A stretch of DNA of 64,000 nt from Ectobius pallidus (taxonomy: Eukaryota; Arthropoda; Insecta; Blattodea; Ectobiidae): the NCBI GenBank assembly GCA_964059195.1, contig CAXKWD010000006.1, positions 13,942,530-14,006,529 of the forward strand, read 5' to 3'. Made by a program: the position numbers and the translations under genes. The notes beneath the pieces are model-generated. The model was given only the letters and a program-made list of their open reading frames with translations. It made no database searches and was not told the origin of the DNA. Each line of letters starts with the position of its first letter. The first letter of the stretch is position 1. Below, piece by piece: positions 21,050 through 32,098 of the stretch.

Positions 21050-23740
21050 ATTTGCATATGCATTCATGAACCACAGATTATTGTATCTGTTGGACATTAC
21101 ATGATAATATCATAGGAGGAAAATTCCTCTGACACTGGGATTTGAACCCAGGACCTTTGGCTATCCGTGCCACTGCCCCACCAACTGAGCTAAGCTAGAG
21201 TTCACTTAACAGTGCCAGATGGAACCTCTTTCCTATGGCTGATTGCCCTAATGGTCTACCTCACTGACAAACAAATTATGTCATATGCAGTACTGTGAGG
21301 CATACTAAGTAGTGATTTATGTGATAGGGCTTCCACTGTTATTGTACAGTTAACATTTAAGATCGATATATTTGTATTCATGAACTACAGATTATCGTCT
21401 CTGTTGGATATTACATGGGAATATTATAGGAGAAAAATTCCTCTGACACTGGGATTTGAACCCAGGACCTTTGGCTATCCGTGCCACTGCCCCACCAACT
21501 GAGCTAAGCTAGAGTTCACTTAACAGTGCCAGATGGAACCTCTTTCCTATGGCTGATTGCCCTTAATGGTCTACCTCACTGACAGACAAATTATGTCATA
21601 TGCAGTACTGTGAGGCATACTAAGTAGTGATTTATGTGAGGGCTTCCACTGTTATTCTACAGTTAACATTTAAGATCGATATATTTGTATTCATGAACTA
21701 CAGATTATCGTCTCTGTTGGATATTACATGGGAATATTATAGGAGAAAAATTCCTCTGACACTGGGATTTGAACCCAGGACCTTTGGCTATCCGTGCCAC
21801 TGCCCCACCAACTGAGCTAAGCTAGAGTTCACTTAACAGTGCCAGATGGAACCTCTTTCCTATGGCTGATTGCCCTTAATGGTCTACCTCACTGACAGAC
21901 AAATTATGTCATATGCAGTACTGTGAGGCATACTAAGTAGTGATTTATGTGAGGGCTTCCACTGTTATTCTACAGTTAACATTTAAGATCGATATATTTG
22001 TATTCATGAACTACAGATTATCGTCTCTGTTGGATATTACATGGGAATATTATAGGAGAAAAATTCCTCTGACACTGGGATTTGAACCCAGGACCTTTGG
22101 CTATCCGTGCCACTGCCCCACCAACTGAGCTAAGCTAGAGTTCACTTAACAGTGCCAGATGGAACCTCTTTCCTATGGCTGATTGCCCTTAATGGTCTAC
22201 CTCACTGACAGACAAATTATGTCATATGCAGTACTGTGAGGCATACTAAGTAGTGATTTATGTGAGGGCTTCCACTGTTATTGTACAGTTAACATTTAAG
22301 ATCGATATATTTGTATTCATGAACTACAGATTATCGTCTCTGTTGGATATTACATGGGAATATTATAGGAGAAAAATTCCTCTGACACTGGGATTTGAAC
22401 CCAGGACCTTTGGCTATCCGTGCCACTGCCCCCCCAACTGAGCTAAGCTAGAGTTCACTTAACAGTGCCAGATGGAACCTCTTTCCTATGGCTGATTGCC
22501 CTTAATGGTCTACCTCACTGACAGACAAATTATGTCATATGCAGTACTGTGAGGCATACTAAGTAGTGATTTATGTGTTAGTGCTTCCACTGTTATTGTA
22601 CAGTTAACATTTAAGATCGATATATTTGTATTCATGAACTACAGATAATCGTCTCTGTTGGATATTACATGGGAATATTATAGGAGAAAAATTCCTCTGA
22701 CACTGGGATTTGAACCCAGGACCTTTGGCTATGCGTGCCACTGCCCCACCAACTGAGCTAAGCTAGAGTTCACTTAACAGTGCCAGATGGAACCTCTTTC
22801 CTATGGCTGATTGCCCTTAATGGTCTACCTCACTGACAGACAAATTATGTCATATGCAGTACTGTGAGGCATACTAAGTAGTGATTTATGTGATAGGGCT
22901 TCCACTGTTATTCTACAGTTAACATTTAAGATCGATATATTTGTATTCATGAACTACAGATTATCGTCTCTGTTGGATATTACATGGGAATATTATAGGA
23001 GAAAAATTCCTCTGACACTGGGATTTGAACCCAGGACCTTTGGCTATCCGTGCCACTGCCCCACCATCTGAGCTAAGCTAGAGTTCACTTAACAGTGCCA
23101 GATGGAACCTCTTTCCTATGGCTGATTGCCCTTAATGGTCTACCTCACTGACAGACAAATTATGTCATATGCAGTACTGTGAGGCATACTAAGTAGTGAT
23201 TTATGTGATAGGGCTTCCACTGTTATTGTACAGTTAACATTTAAGATCGATATATTTGTATTCATGAACTACAGATTATTGTCTCTGTTGGATATTACAT
23301 GGGAATATTATAGGAGAAAAATTCCTCTGACACTGGGATTTGAACCCAGGAACTTTGGCTATCCGTGCAAATGCTCTAACAACTAAGCTAAACCAGAGTT
23401 CACTTCACAGCGCCAGATGGAACCTCTATCCTATGACTTATTGCCCTTAATAGTCTACCTCACTCACAGACAAGTTATGTCATATGCAGTACTGTGAGGC
23501 ACACTAATTAGTGATTTTTGTGACCGGGCTTCCACTGTTATTGTACAATTAACATTCAACATAGATATATGCGTATGCATTCATGAACCACAGATTATTG
23601 TCTCTGTTGGAATATTCCTGTGACACTAGGATTTGAACCCAGGACCTTTGGCTATCCGGGCTAATGCTCTACCAACTGAGCTAAGCCAGAGTTCGCTTCA
23701 TATCGCCAGATGGAACCTCTCTCCTATGACTGATATTATC
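21050..23740 (-). repeat. Tandem array of nine tRNA-like-module repeats
   Basis: Nine head-to-tail units are present, most 313-315 bp long. Each carries a 74-nt tRNA-like module on the minus strand at 21127-21200, 21441-21514, 21754-21827, 22067-22140, 22380-22453, 22695-22768, 23010-23083, 23325-23398 and 23618-23691. Module start spacings are 314, 313, 313, 313, 315, 315, 315 and 293. On the minus strand each has TTAGCTCAGTTGG-like A-box sequence, a 5-bp anticodon stem and GGGTTCAAATCCC. The inner units are almost identical, which implies recent amplification or homogenisation. The last two units are more diverged and resemble the dispersed solo copies. The modules depart from functional tRNAs in the acceptor stem and at U33. 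Confidence 0.95.
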
Positions 23741-23996
23741 TGATAATATTTTAAGAACCGCAAGAATTATGATATTGGACATTGGATACAGGATCTTAGA
23801 AACCATTTTTACAAGAATTAATCAGTAGTTCCGAGATAAATTTAAGTTCCTTTATGGGGCTTTATGATTATCAAATGCCATTGTTTGAAAGAACCGACTT
23901 CGTGCAATTGTATTTCTGAATCCATAGTTCCTTCAAACTTCCACACTTAATGAAGTTGAGAAATCCACTCTGTTATAACTTATAGCTAGGATTCGG

Positions 23997-24650
23997 ATGT
24001 TTATGACTTGTCATATTTTTATTCTGACCTCCATTCTCACCGCAGAAACTAATTAAACATGAATTGCACACTTGTTATCCTAATCGGACCGTTTTTATTT
24101 TGCATATAAAGTCATATTTTGGTCGATTTTTGTGGTCTTGGTCGTATTTTGGCCATATTTTTGTAATTTAACGTCATTTTTCAGTTATAAATTCCGTAAA
24201 AGAGCACAATTATACAGTGTATGTACTACATGGGCCAATTAAATTTGAAATTTACTTCTTTAATTTAATGTTTATGCCAAATTAATAATAAATTAAATTT
24301 TAAAATGAATGTAATTGTTCATATTTTATAGGGACATGCAAGGTCTGCAAAATATTACAAGTATTTGGAGTTGATGGACCGAGCAACCAGAAAAAAAAAA
24401 ATCTTTAAAAATAGAAGTTCGTTAGAAGTAAAACTGTAAATAACCAAAACTGTTAAAAAGTTATCTGATTGAATTCGTGTGATGTAAGAATTTAAAGTCT
24501 TTAAACATTTAAAATTGGAACGTTTATCTTTTGAAACTACGTTATTTTATTAGGTCATATTTAAAGTTTTTGGGTCATATTGAGTCATTTTTAAGGGCAT
24601 ATTTGATGTAATATTTTCCACATTTTTAGGACATAAACATCCGAACTCTA
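23997..24650. mobile_element. Non-autonomous hAT-like element, 654 bp
   Basis: The tips are TAGGATTCGGATGTTTATGA and, inverted, TAGAGTTCGGATGTTTATGT. The flanks CTTATAGC (23989-23996) and CTTATGGC (24651-24658) match at seven of eight bases. It is the same family as 4468-5146. There is no coding content. Confidence 0.85.
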
Positions 24651-24832
24651 CTTATGGCATTGTACGTTATTTTTGTGCATGCCGTTTCTGGTTCATTATC
24701 CAAAATCTCATGCCCTCTGCCGCGAATTTAAGGTCTTGTGTCATTGCTAGCTTTCTACTACCACGCTGTACAAAAGTACAAATTGTATTAAGTGCATGTA
24801 CAAATTATGTGAAGATTTCGCAATGTTATAAC

Positions 24833-25478
24833 TAGACCTGGGATTTTAAGGCAAATGCCTATTTTGTTCCTTATGAAATAACATGAAAATTTTAAAATAT
24901 GTGGATGTTTCATGATAAATCACGTACATTTATAGAGTTTTATAGTGCCCTAAAATGCCTATTTGGACCTTAAGAGCCTATTTTACTATTTTAGTGCCTA
25001 AAATGCCTATTTTGTACATTTAAAATAAAATTCAATTCTGTAATTCTTACAATCTCATAATGGACATCCCTCAATGAAAAGCAGAACAGCAGAGGTGGGG
25101 TTTTCACAGAAACTTGATTATTCCAAACAATTGTCGCTAAAGGAATGTTGACTGATGGGAGAGGGGGAGGATTAAGGGGGAAGGACTACTGTGTCAAGTC
25201 ACCAGTGAAAGAACATCTGATTAAGTGAATATAATTCGAGATGCCTAATTTTGCAGTTAATTCTGTTAAGAATAGGTATACCTTTTTTCCTGCAGTAAAA
25301 AATACCATGTTACAGTTTAAGTGTATATTGTATTATTTTAAAGTCTATTTTCTATCTATTTACACATTTTCGAAGTATATTTTAAATGCATATTTTCTCT
25401 TTTAAAAGCCTACTTGTTTTATAAGCCTATTTTAGGTGCTTAAAACTAATCTTTTTAGAGCTTAAAATCCCAGGTCTA
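24833..25478. mobile_element. Non-autonomous hAT-like element (TAGACCTGGG family), copy 2
   Basis: It begins TAGACCTGGGATTTTAAGGC and ends ...AAAATCCCAGGTCTA. The perfect 8-bp duplication GTTATAAC is itself palindromic (24825-24832 and 25479-25486). It is similar along its length to 5835-6495. Confidence 0.9.
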
Positions 25479-25699
25479 GTTATAACATCGGTAATGAGAC
25501 CACGATGCAATTATGAATAGTATTTCATGCGAAGTTCTATGTATATTTTGTGGTTGTTTCTTTTACAAGCAGACAGGCCTTTCTGACAAATTAGTGTTGT
25601 TAGGGTTTTTTTTTTATACATCCCTGTCGCATAACGCATTGGAAATATTGGTCAATTCGATAGTTTCATTCCACTGAAATCGTAAAAGTTCCGACTGTA

Positions 25700-26045
25700 T
25701 TTCCATACATTTACTTATTTCTTACTTGCTTAATGGCAATATACAATTCCTTAAGCAGGCTAAAGGAATACTGTATTGTATATTTTATGTAACCCGGTGG
25801 TTCATTCCCGCACTTACCTGAGCCCGCCATTCAACCCTATTCTGTGCTAACTCTATCCAGTCATCCCTCGCATATCCGACTTCCCTTAAATCTATCCTAA
25901 TATTGTCCTCCCATCTACCTCTCGTTCTTCAAAGTGGTTCCTTCCCTTCGGGTCTCCCAATCAATATGTTCGAGATATTAGGCCTATGTATTTCCCCCAT
26001 GCGCGCAACGTGTCCAGCCCATTTCATCCCCCGCATTTATGTTAC
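25700..26045 (-). pseudogene. LINE 3' fragment, copy 2
   Basis: On the minus strand it runs from a coding-like tail, corresponding to GGGATGAAATGGGCTGGACA (a KRMRWAGH-like segment), through GAGACCCGAAGGGAAGGAAC, to a 3' region with ATTGCCATTAAGCAAG. The frame is broken. It shares sequence with 15590-15840 and 53540-54240. Confidence 0.6.
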
Positions 26046-26334
26046 GCTAGATTATGATTTTATTCAGCTGATAATATTTTTATTGTCATATTCTCTAAAA
26101 CGTGTTGCTTATGGGTTAAATCTTTATTCGGAGTAATCAAGCAATTAATCCTTAAATGTGCACCTAATAGTTTTTTTATTGAAAATATTTAGGCAAAAAT
26201 AGATAGGCCTAAATCGTATTGTAATTTTAATTTGGAAAAAGAAAAATTGTGTTTACTGTTTGCATTTAACCGTATTTACCAATTACAAGCCTTTAATAGG
26301 GTCAAGAACATAAATGTAGAATAGACACAAATTT

Positions 26335-26464
26335 GTTGTATAGTATTTTCATACATATTTTTGAGACATTTTTGTTAGATTTCTGGTTTTTTATATTTTA
26401 TTTTTGTAGTAATTTTATAGCTCATATTTTAAGTATTTTTGGGTCATCAAAATCCGGGCCCTGG
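26335..26464. repeat. Right-end fragment of a hAT-like MITE
   Basis: AAGTATTTTTGGGTCATCAA, then AATCCGGGCCCTG, resembles the right tips of the hAT-like elements here (compare CCCAAAAATCCGGTCCCTA at 41331-41349). No partner end was found. Confidence 0.4.
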
Positions 26465-26579
26465 TCATCAGCCTCTTCCTTTCTCCCTACCTTTTTTTGC
26501 CCCTTCCCTATCGTTTTATCCATTTATTTTCTTCATTCGTTTTGTTTCCAAAATATTAGGCATATATATTAATCAGAAT

Positions 26580-27360
26580 TTAAATCGGGGTCCCCATTTT
26601 GATTATATATGCACAAAGCATTCTAGAATTGTTTATTTATTAATGAACTTAAGGCATTATGTACCTTCCCATTATATACGCTGTGCCTATTTTGCATTCT
26701 TTCAATCATTAATTACCTATGGTCTGATTTTATGGGAGGATTTTGAACGGTTAAATTAAGTTTTACTTATACAAAAGAAAGTTGTGAGAATCCTGCTCGT
26801 TCATCTAGTAGGACACATTCCGAACCACTGTTTATTCAGGTAAAAATTTTAACGGTAATTAATTTACAGTATATATTTACTTACTTTAATTTTTATTAAA
26901 ATAAGGTACAATGATTTTAAGGTAAGGAAAACTGGATATAACACTCGCAATGAAAACATTTTGCAGATTCCCTTTTGTAGACTAAGCAAGATGCAAAATA
27001 GTTATTGAGTAACAGGTTTGAAATTATTTAACAAGCTCCACAGTTCAGTGGACGCTTCCACACTTTAAAACAAGACTACATTTGTGGCTAATAGTCAACC
27101 CCTTCTATGGTCTCTTAGAAACTGACAGTGTTGTCATTTAACACATATTTTGTTTTATTATACTATACATGTGTTTTTAAATTTTATTGTGTGTGATTTA
27201 AATTGATTTATAATTCCAAATTTTGTAAATTGAGTCTTTTATTATGGGGTCAATCAATTGGATATAGCGTATTTGAATTGTATCATCTGACGAGTTGAAT
27301 TGAATTCTACCTAGGTATGTGTATGCTTAAAGAACAATAAACTTAAACATAAACTTAAAC
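26580..27360 (+). pseudogene. Jockey/CR1-like LINE, 3' part of ORF2 plus 3' UTR
   Basis: The frame around 26630-26850 gives NLRHYVPSHYIRCAYFAFFQ, a LITYGLILWE-like segment, then QKKVVRIL. This is the thumb and C-terminal region of non-LTR reverse transcriptases (a yfalfhShltYgi...W pattern followed by LQKkaiR). Frame breaks occur near 26757 and later. A further C-terminal stretch with YNTRNENILQIP lies near 26940. The 3' end has AATAAA and ends in CTTAAACATAAACTTAAAC near 27360. The catalytic FADD region is missing, so this is a 5'-truncated dead copy. Confidence 0.65.
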
Positions 27361-27860
27361 TGCTTTCAACTAGCTTGACACAAAGTAGGAGTAATTTTAC
27401 TTTGCTTCGATAGTTCTAAAATAGTCTCTTCAAGTACTTGGAATTGCTCACAATGTTGCATTTAATTGACGTTGGTGGATACGAAGGAAAGATGTTTATT
27501 GCGGTTCATAACACGAAGATAGCACAAAACGGCAACAGCGAAAGACCTTGCCATCAAATTAGTCGCTAATGAAATTCAATAACATAAAGCAAGTAAGCAC
27601 TGGCTGACTCATAGCGAGCAACCAACGCAGCTGCTAAATATACTGAGTTAGAATATTAGATAGCATCATCCACTTGCAAGCCTTTTCTCGAAAAGAAATA
27701 AGGATCTTGAATATGGTCTGTTTGAATATATTGTAGGCTACGTATGTACATCCTCCATGCCTCCTCCCAGAAACCTTCATCAATAAATCAATAGGGCTAG
27801 GGCATCATCATGCATTATGTATGACAGACATCCTCTCATTTCACACCCCCGTATTACATG
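27361..27860. other. Sequence upstream of the BTB gene, no gene recognised
   Basis: AT-rich sequence without TIRs or coding signal between the LINE remnant and the GC-rich block. Confidence 0.4.
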
Positions 27861-27867
27861 TACATTT

Positions 27868-28200
27868 TATATAAATAAATGATGACGGCGAGGGGCAAGG
27901 CGGGGAGAGAGAGGTTGAGGCAAGAAGAGAAAAGGGGTGGGATGTTGTTTGGAGCACGGGAAAATCGACCATTTGGCCTGCGGGCTGACGTACAACTCTA
28001 GGCGGGAGTGCGCGGGGGGCGGGGAGGGGGGGAGCGTGGTAGAGCTCGTGCACCAAGCGAGCGAGTCAGAAGAGCGCTTGGTAGCGAAGAGGACGTACGC
28101 TCTCTCCGCGTCGCGCTTCGTTCGGTTCGGTCGTCTCCCGATCTCGTGCTTCTGAAGAAAAAGTCACAGAACACAAGATTCTCTCAGCGACCACGCTACC
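27868..28200 (+). promoter_or_regulatory. GC/CpG-rich block, probable promoter and 5' UTR of the BTB gene
   Basis: A TATATAAATA stretch (27868-27877) is followed by about 320 bp that is far richer in G+C and CpG than its surroundings (for example GCGGGAGTGCGCGGGGGGCG near 28002, CGCGTCGCGCTTCG near 28106). It lies 5' of the coding exon on the same strand. No start site or first-exon donor can be fixed from sequence alone, so the promoter call is inference. Confidence 0.45.
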
Positions 28201-28344
28201 CTTTCGGGTTCCGCGTATTTCCTTCTTTTAAAAACGTATATAAAATAACATATTTCGAAGTGGGCATTGTTTTTGGGGGGAGTGTCTGGTGGAAGGTGGT
28301 AGTGCCAGTGTTGTTAGTAGCAGTGACAATGACTCATAGATGCT

Positions 28345-28363
28345 AACTTTTTTGCGTTTACAG
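28345..28363 (+). other. Probable 3' splice site (5' UTR intron acceptor)
   Basis: A pyrimidine-rich run AACTTTTTTGCGTTTACAG precedes base 28364 and matches an acceptor consensus. The downstream sequence up to the BTB start codon contains a short ATG frame (28364) that stops after 11 codons. This segment therefore fits an untranslated leader with an upstream ORF. Confidence 0.5.
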
Positions 28364-28522
28364 ATGTACATTGTCTGCTATACGACTGCGAGACTGTGAA
28401 GGAATTAGGTGTGTGTAGAACTCTTCAAGACGTTTGCTTCTGGAAGACTTACGGTGAGGAGCCCACGGGACCCGCTGGCTGTGGGTCGACAGCCGACAGG
28501 AGTGGAGGCAGCTGTAGGCATC

Positions 28523-29419
28523 ATGCAGCACTGCATGGGTTCCCCTCAGCAGTTCTGTCTGCGATGGAACAATTACCAGAGCAATCTCACCAATGTATTC
28601 GACCAGCTTCTTCAGAGCGAGTCCTTCGTCGACGTGACTCTAGCATGCGACGGCCACTCTGTCAAGGCTCACAAGATGGTCCTCTCGGCCTGTAGCCCGT
28701 ACTTCCAGTCTCTGTTCTTCGATAATCCGTGCCAGCACCCCATCGTCATACTCAAAGACATCAAATGGCCGGAGCTAAAGGCCGTTGTCGAGTTCATGTA
28801 TAAAGGTGAGATAAATGTATCTCAAGAGCAGATTGGACCGCTGTTAAAAGTGGCCGAGTCGCTCAAGATACGAGGGTTGGCTGATGTAAACGGAGAGCCG
28901 GAATCCGGCCCTGGTCCTGCCGGGGACGGCAAGAAATCTTGGGATCCTCGTCAGGGAACCACTCCACATGATTTGTCTGAAAATGCTATATCCCCGGCTA
29001 CGACTCCACAGCAACAACAGCAAAACCAACAGCAGCAGCAACAACAATCTCAACAGCAGCAGCAAAATCAACAAGGTCAGCAACAACAGAATCAGCAGCA
29101 ACAAAATCAACAACCTTTCCATAGGCAAAAGAAACGTCGTCGCACCTCAGGTGAAAGAAGTAGCATTAGCAGCCCCGAAGAGAGCTTGGGCGCGGAAGGA
29201 CTAGAAACCAGTGCATTGGAGATGTCCCCTCAGCCACCCCCGAATTCGATGGTGAACTCTCAGGGCCTGCCACCGCCTCCACCACCGCAGAACCACCCCC
29301 ACGGGCCAACTCTGGTACCAATCCCTGGGGACCCCGGGCTACCGTTGCCACCCCAACCGCATCCGGACGACATGGAAATCAAACCTGGCATCGCTGAAAT
29401 GATCCGAGAGGAGGAAAGG
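28523..29419 (+). CDS. bab: Bric-a-brac-like BTB/POZ transcription factor, N-terminal coding exon
   Basis: This exon encodes 299 residues. A BTB/POZ domain (about 11-124) opens with QQFCLRWNNYQSNLTN and includes FVDVTLACDGHSVKAHKMVL, SACSPYF, and the end EINVSQEQIGPLLKVAESLK. The wording is closest to the insect Bab1/Bab2 group (and the related BtbVII) among tramtrack-group BTB proteins. BTB domains of this group mediate dimerisation; the family are nuclear transcription regulators in limb, gonad and abdomen patterning. After it come a Gln-rich tract (163-197, mixed CAG/CAA), a basic QKKRRR patch (202-207, possible nuclear signal), a Pro-rich run (about 249-258) and a DDMEIKPGIAEMIREEER tail at the exon end. 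The exon stops at AGG|GTGAGT in phase 0. The frame is open upstream to 28409, but that codon is GTG; the first in-frame ATG is 28523, with A at -3. The psq/AT-hook DNA-binding region of Bab proteins would lie in later exons, which were not found. Confidence 0.85.
29009..29113 (+). repeat. CAG/CAA repeat coding for a Gln-rich tract
   Basis: Thirty-five codons, mostly CAA and CAG with interspersed Asn, one Ser and one Gly. The mixed codons make it less slippage-prone than a pure CAG run. Reverse-strand leucine-rich frames here are shadows. Confidence 0.9.
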
Positions 29420-29425
29420 GTGAGT
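29420..29425 (+). other. 5' splice site of the bab-like exon
   Basis: GTGAGT directly after AGG is a perfect donor consensus. The frame continues only 15 more codons before a stop in the intron. Confidence 0.85.
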
Positions 29426-29454
29426 GTTATTTTTATATTTGTTATTTATTTAGT

Positions 29455-29690
29455 GTGTTTATAAGTTCACTAATGTTTCATACTTGTCAAGGAATACAAA
29501 ATCTCCGTTATTTATTAAATACTTTGAGCCCAGTGTATTTATAAGTTCACTAATCTCCGTTATTTATTAAATACTTCGAGCCCAGTGTATTTATAAGTTC
29601 AGTAATCTCCGTTATTTATTAAATACTTTGAGCCCAGCGTATTTATAAGTTCACTAATGTCAAGGAGTATGTAATCTCCATTCAACAGTC
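29455..29690. repeat. 52-bp tandem repeat at the start of the intron
   Basis: The motif ATAAGTTCACTAAT with CTCCGTTATTTATTAAATAC and GAGCCCAGTG recurs. ATAAGTTC starts at 29461, 29541, 29593 and 29645 (spacings 80, 52, 52). The first unit carries about 28 extra bases. Confidence 0.9.
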
Positions 29691-31483
29691 TTTTTTTTTT
29701 TCTCGTATCATTGCAATATTTATTTCTTAATACATTAGCAAGTTGCAGTTTTCACGCCTAACTCTTAGAAGGCCGTGGAATTGACAAGTGTATGGTATTA
29801 TTTATTTGATAGCTCTTAAGTTTCAAGAAGGTTTCGTAGTAGCAAGTTGAACCATAGGTGCGAGGGTAGAATCCGTGTTTTTTCAACTACTGTATTTTAT
29901 TTAATTTCCTGTTTAGATTTCTGTAAAGTAACTCGCCTGCAAGATCCTTAATTAGTGTAGGCGTTATTAATTATTTAGCATTGCATGGTACTGCTAACTG
30001 CAACAGATTTTCACGGCGCGTGAAAAAAGGGAGTTGATTGGTTATTAAACTGGACTCCGCCAGCGCATGGTGTACCACGTGACAGTTTTTTAATGCCCGG
30101 CACGTGGTAGTGAAGCTTTCAAAAGAATGAACAGGTTTCAAAAGCCGGCACTTTGGACGCTTTATTCCGCTGCAGTGGAAACAGTGGTTGGTTAAAATAT
30201 TTGCGTATTTTGTTGTAGCCTTTATAAACGCTTTGTCCCCAGTTGAGTTGAAAAGTGAACTGTTAATTGTCTGATATTTGAACTTCAGTAGGAATATACA
30301 GCCATTTCATAAAATATAGGAATTTTTCCCTCAAAGAAATTTTATAAAATTATTGTAATTGGGTGGTCAAATATAAGTTTAAAACCTCAAATTCACTGAA
30401 TATTCAGGAATTATGTGTATTTGAAGTTATTTCGTGTGTAAAATTTGTCGATTACTTGTTAATTGCGTTGTAGTTAATTTGTTTGGCATTTATAGCATGA
30501 ATTTAACACTAATTAAAACTAAGAAGTCAAGAGTAATCAGCTATGTCCTGTTTGATTTGAGAAAATATACATCTTAAGGTAGAATTTGGTATAAGATTAA
30601 CTTCAAAAACTGTGCGTGGTTAATTACTATGTAAAGTAGCAAAAAGTGACTCTTTGTCCCACCCGCAATGGTGATAGTTTTGTTAAATTATTATTGTTGA
30701 TTTAATAAATGTTCTGACAACCTGGAAACAGTTTATAATTTGAATTTAATCGCTCATACTTTCATTAATAACAACATTAAGATCCCTAACAGTAATAGCA
30801 GAACAGCAAATTAACTTTTGTTTTGCATCATTAAAATCAGTATCCAAATTATGTCCCACCCGTAATAGATTTTGAAAAACAAATTTTAAATAATGCTTTG
30901 CATGTAGTGTGGAGGAGAAGGCATTGTAAATTTTACAGAATGTGAAGAACCAATTCTAGTTTATTATTTATGATATGTAATAAAAAAAATAGTTTTTATA
31001 ATTTGCTAGAATGTCCCACCCATAATTATGAAATGGCTGAATACATAATACACACTATCTAAGGTTGCGTAATCCTGAAGTAATAAATAAAATGGGGAGA
31101 TAGGCCTATGTAATTTTAAATAATTAAAATACAGTACATGTCAGAGAAATGTTATCATTAATTACATAGGCCAATATAAACATATTATCGTCGGGTCATG
31201 ACCGGATGTTGGTCATTAACTGTAAGACAGTATTAAGATAATCGGTTTATATAAATATAAATTCCATTGGGAAATATTGTATAATGATTCATAATGTTGT
31301 CGTTATATTCTCAGAAAAAATTGCTTGAAGAAATCAACTTAATGCGTTTGTGAAGATTGTAGTAATGCATTACATCATCTAATATTATTTATCAATCTGT
31401 CACTTAATGACGCATAACAATGACAGCGATTGTTATTATTATTATTACAGTCCTTACAATATGGGATGTTAAAGCAAGAAAAA

Positions 31484-31524
<41 letters not shown>

Positions 31525-31817
31525 TGATCGTAGTTTTGCATTCATTCTGCTCGAATTATCGGCGATACATCTATTGTTTATAGTTTTCTGAGTACTCAAA
31601 CATTTGTTTAAATCTACAACAAATAAAACTATACATATCTTTCTATAGAGCGTTAAGCGTCATAATGAGGAAATTTCATTAAAATTAGTAGAAAAACTTC
31701 TTGCACAGTTCAATTCCGCCGAAGCAATATTAATGTCAATATTTTAGAACTGATTTCAACGTCATTTTGTTCAAATAATTATAGTAATGGCCATTTTACA
31801 TTTACATTTACTATGAG
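29691..31817 (+). other. Intron sequence of the bab-like gene
   Basis: AT-rich sequence without coding signal. Notable items are a paired CCACGTG/CACGTGG near 30075-30110, three copies of TGTCCCACCC (about 30656, 30853, 31013), and an ATT microsatellite at 31484-31522. The length of the intron is unknown because no acceptor exon was found. Confidence 0.5.
31484..31522. repeat. ATT microsatellite
   Basis: About 13 ATT trinucleotides in a row. Confidence 0.9.
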
Positions 31818-32098
31818 TACGGGCCCTGAAGTTAGGGAAAATGGCGTTTATGTTTTTGGGTTTATACATTAAAGAGTTAAATAGAGATAAACATGTCTCC
31901 GTACATTTAGGGACGGTAGAGCCAGATTTTATTTTGCCTTTTTTTGGGGCCTGTTTTGGCTTCTTTTGCCTATTTTAGGTTTAAAGCCTGTTTTGCCTAT
32001 TTTGGATCGTTACAGCTTTTCTGTGTGATAATTTACACATTTTGGATAAACGCGAAGAATTTCAATGTATGAAAATGAAAAAAAAAATCTAAAAATAA

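Noticed and set aside
21627..22441. Three identical-length 62-codon frames spaced 313 bp apart
   Set aside because: They are translations of the tandem repeat unit running into the tRNA-like module.
21127..23691. Nine functional tRNA genes
   Set aside because: The modules keep the boxes and T arm, but have acceptor mismatches and C rather than U at position 33, and belong to a dispersed repeat. Called tRNA-like.
21050..23740. CRISPR array
   Set aside because: The units are over 300 bp with no unique spacers, and the genome is eukaryotic.
28409..28522. A 38-residue N-terminal extension of the BTB protein
   Set aside because: The first codon is GTG and there is no in-frame ATG before 28523. 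It is probably untranslated leader.
28396..28695. Alternative-frame 99-codon ORF over the BTB exon
   Set aside because: Shadow of the BTB frame, lacking domain content.
28844..29128. Leucine-rich minus-strand ORF
   Set aside because: Antisense of the CAG/CAA tract.
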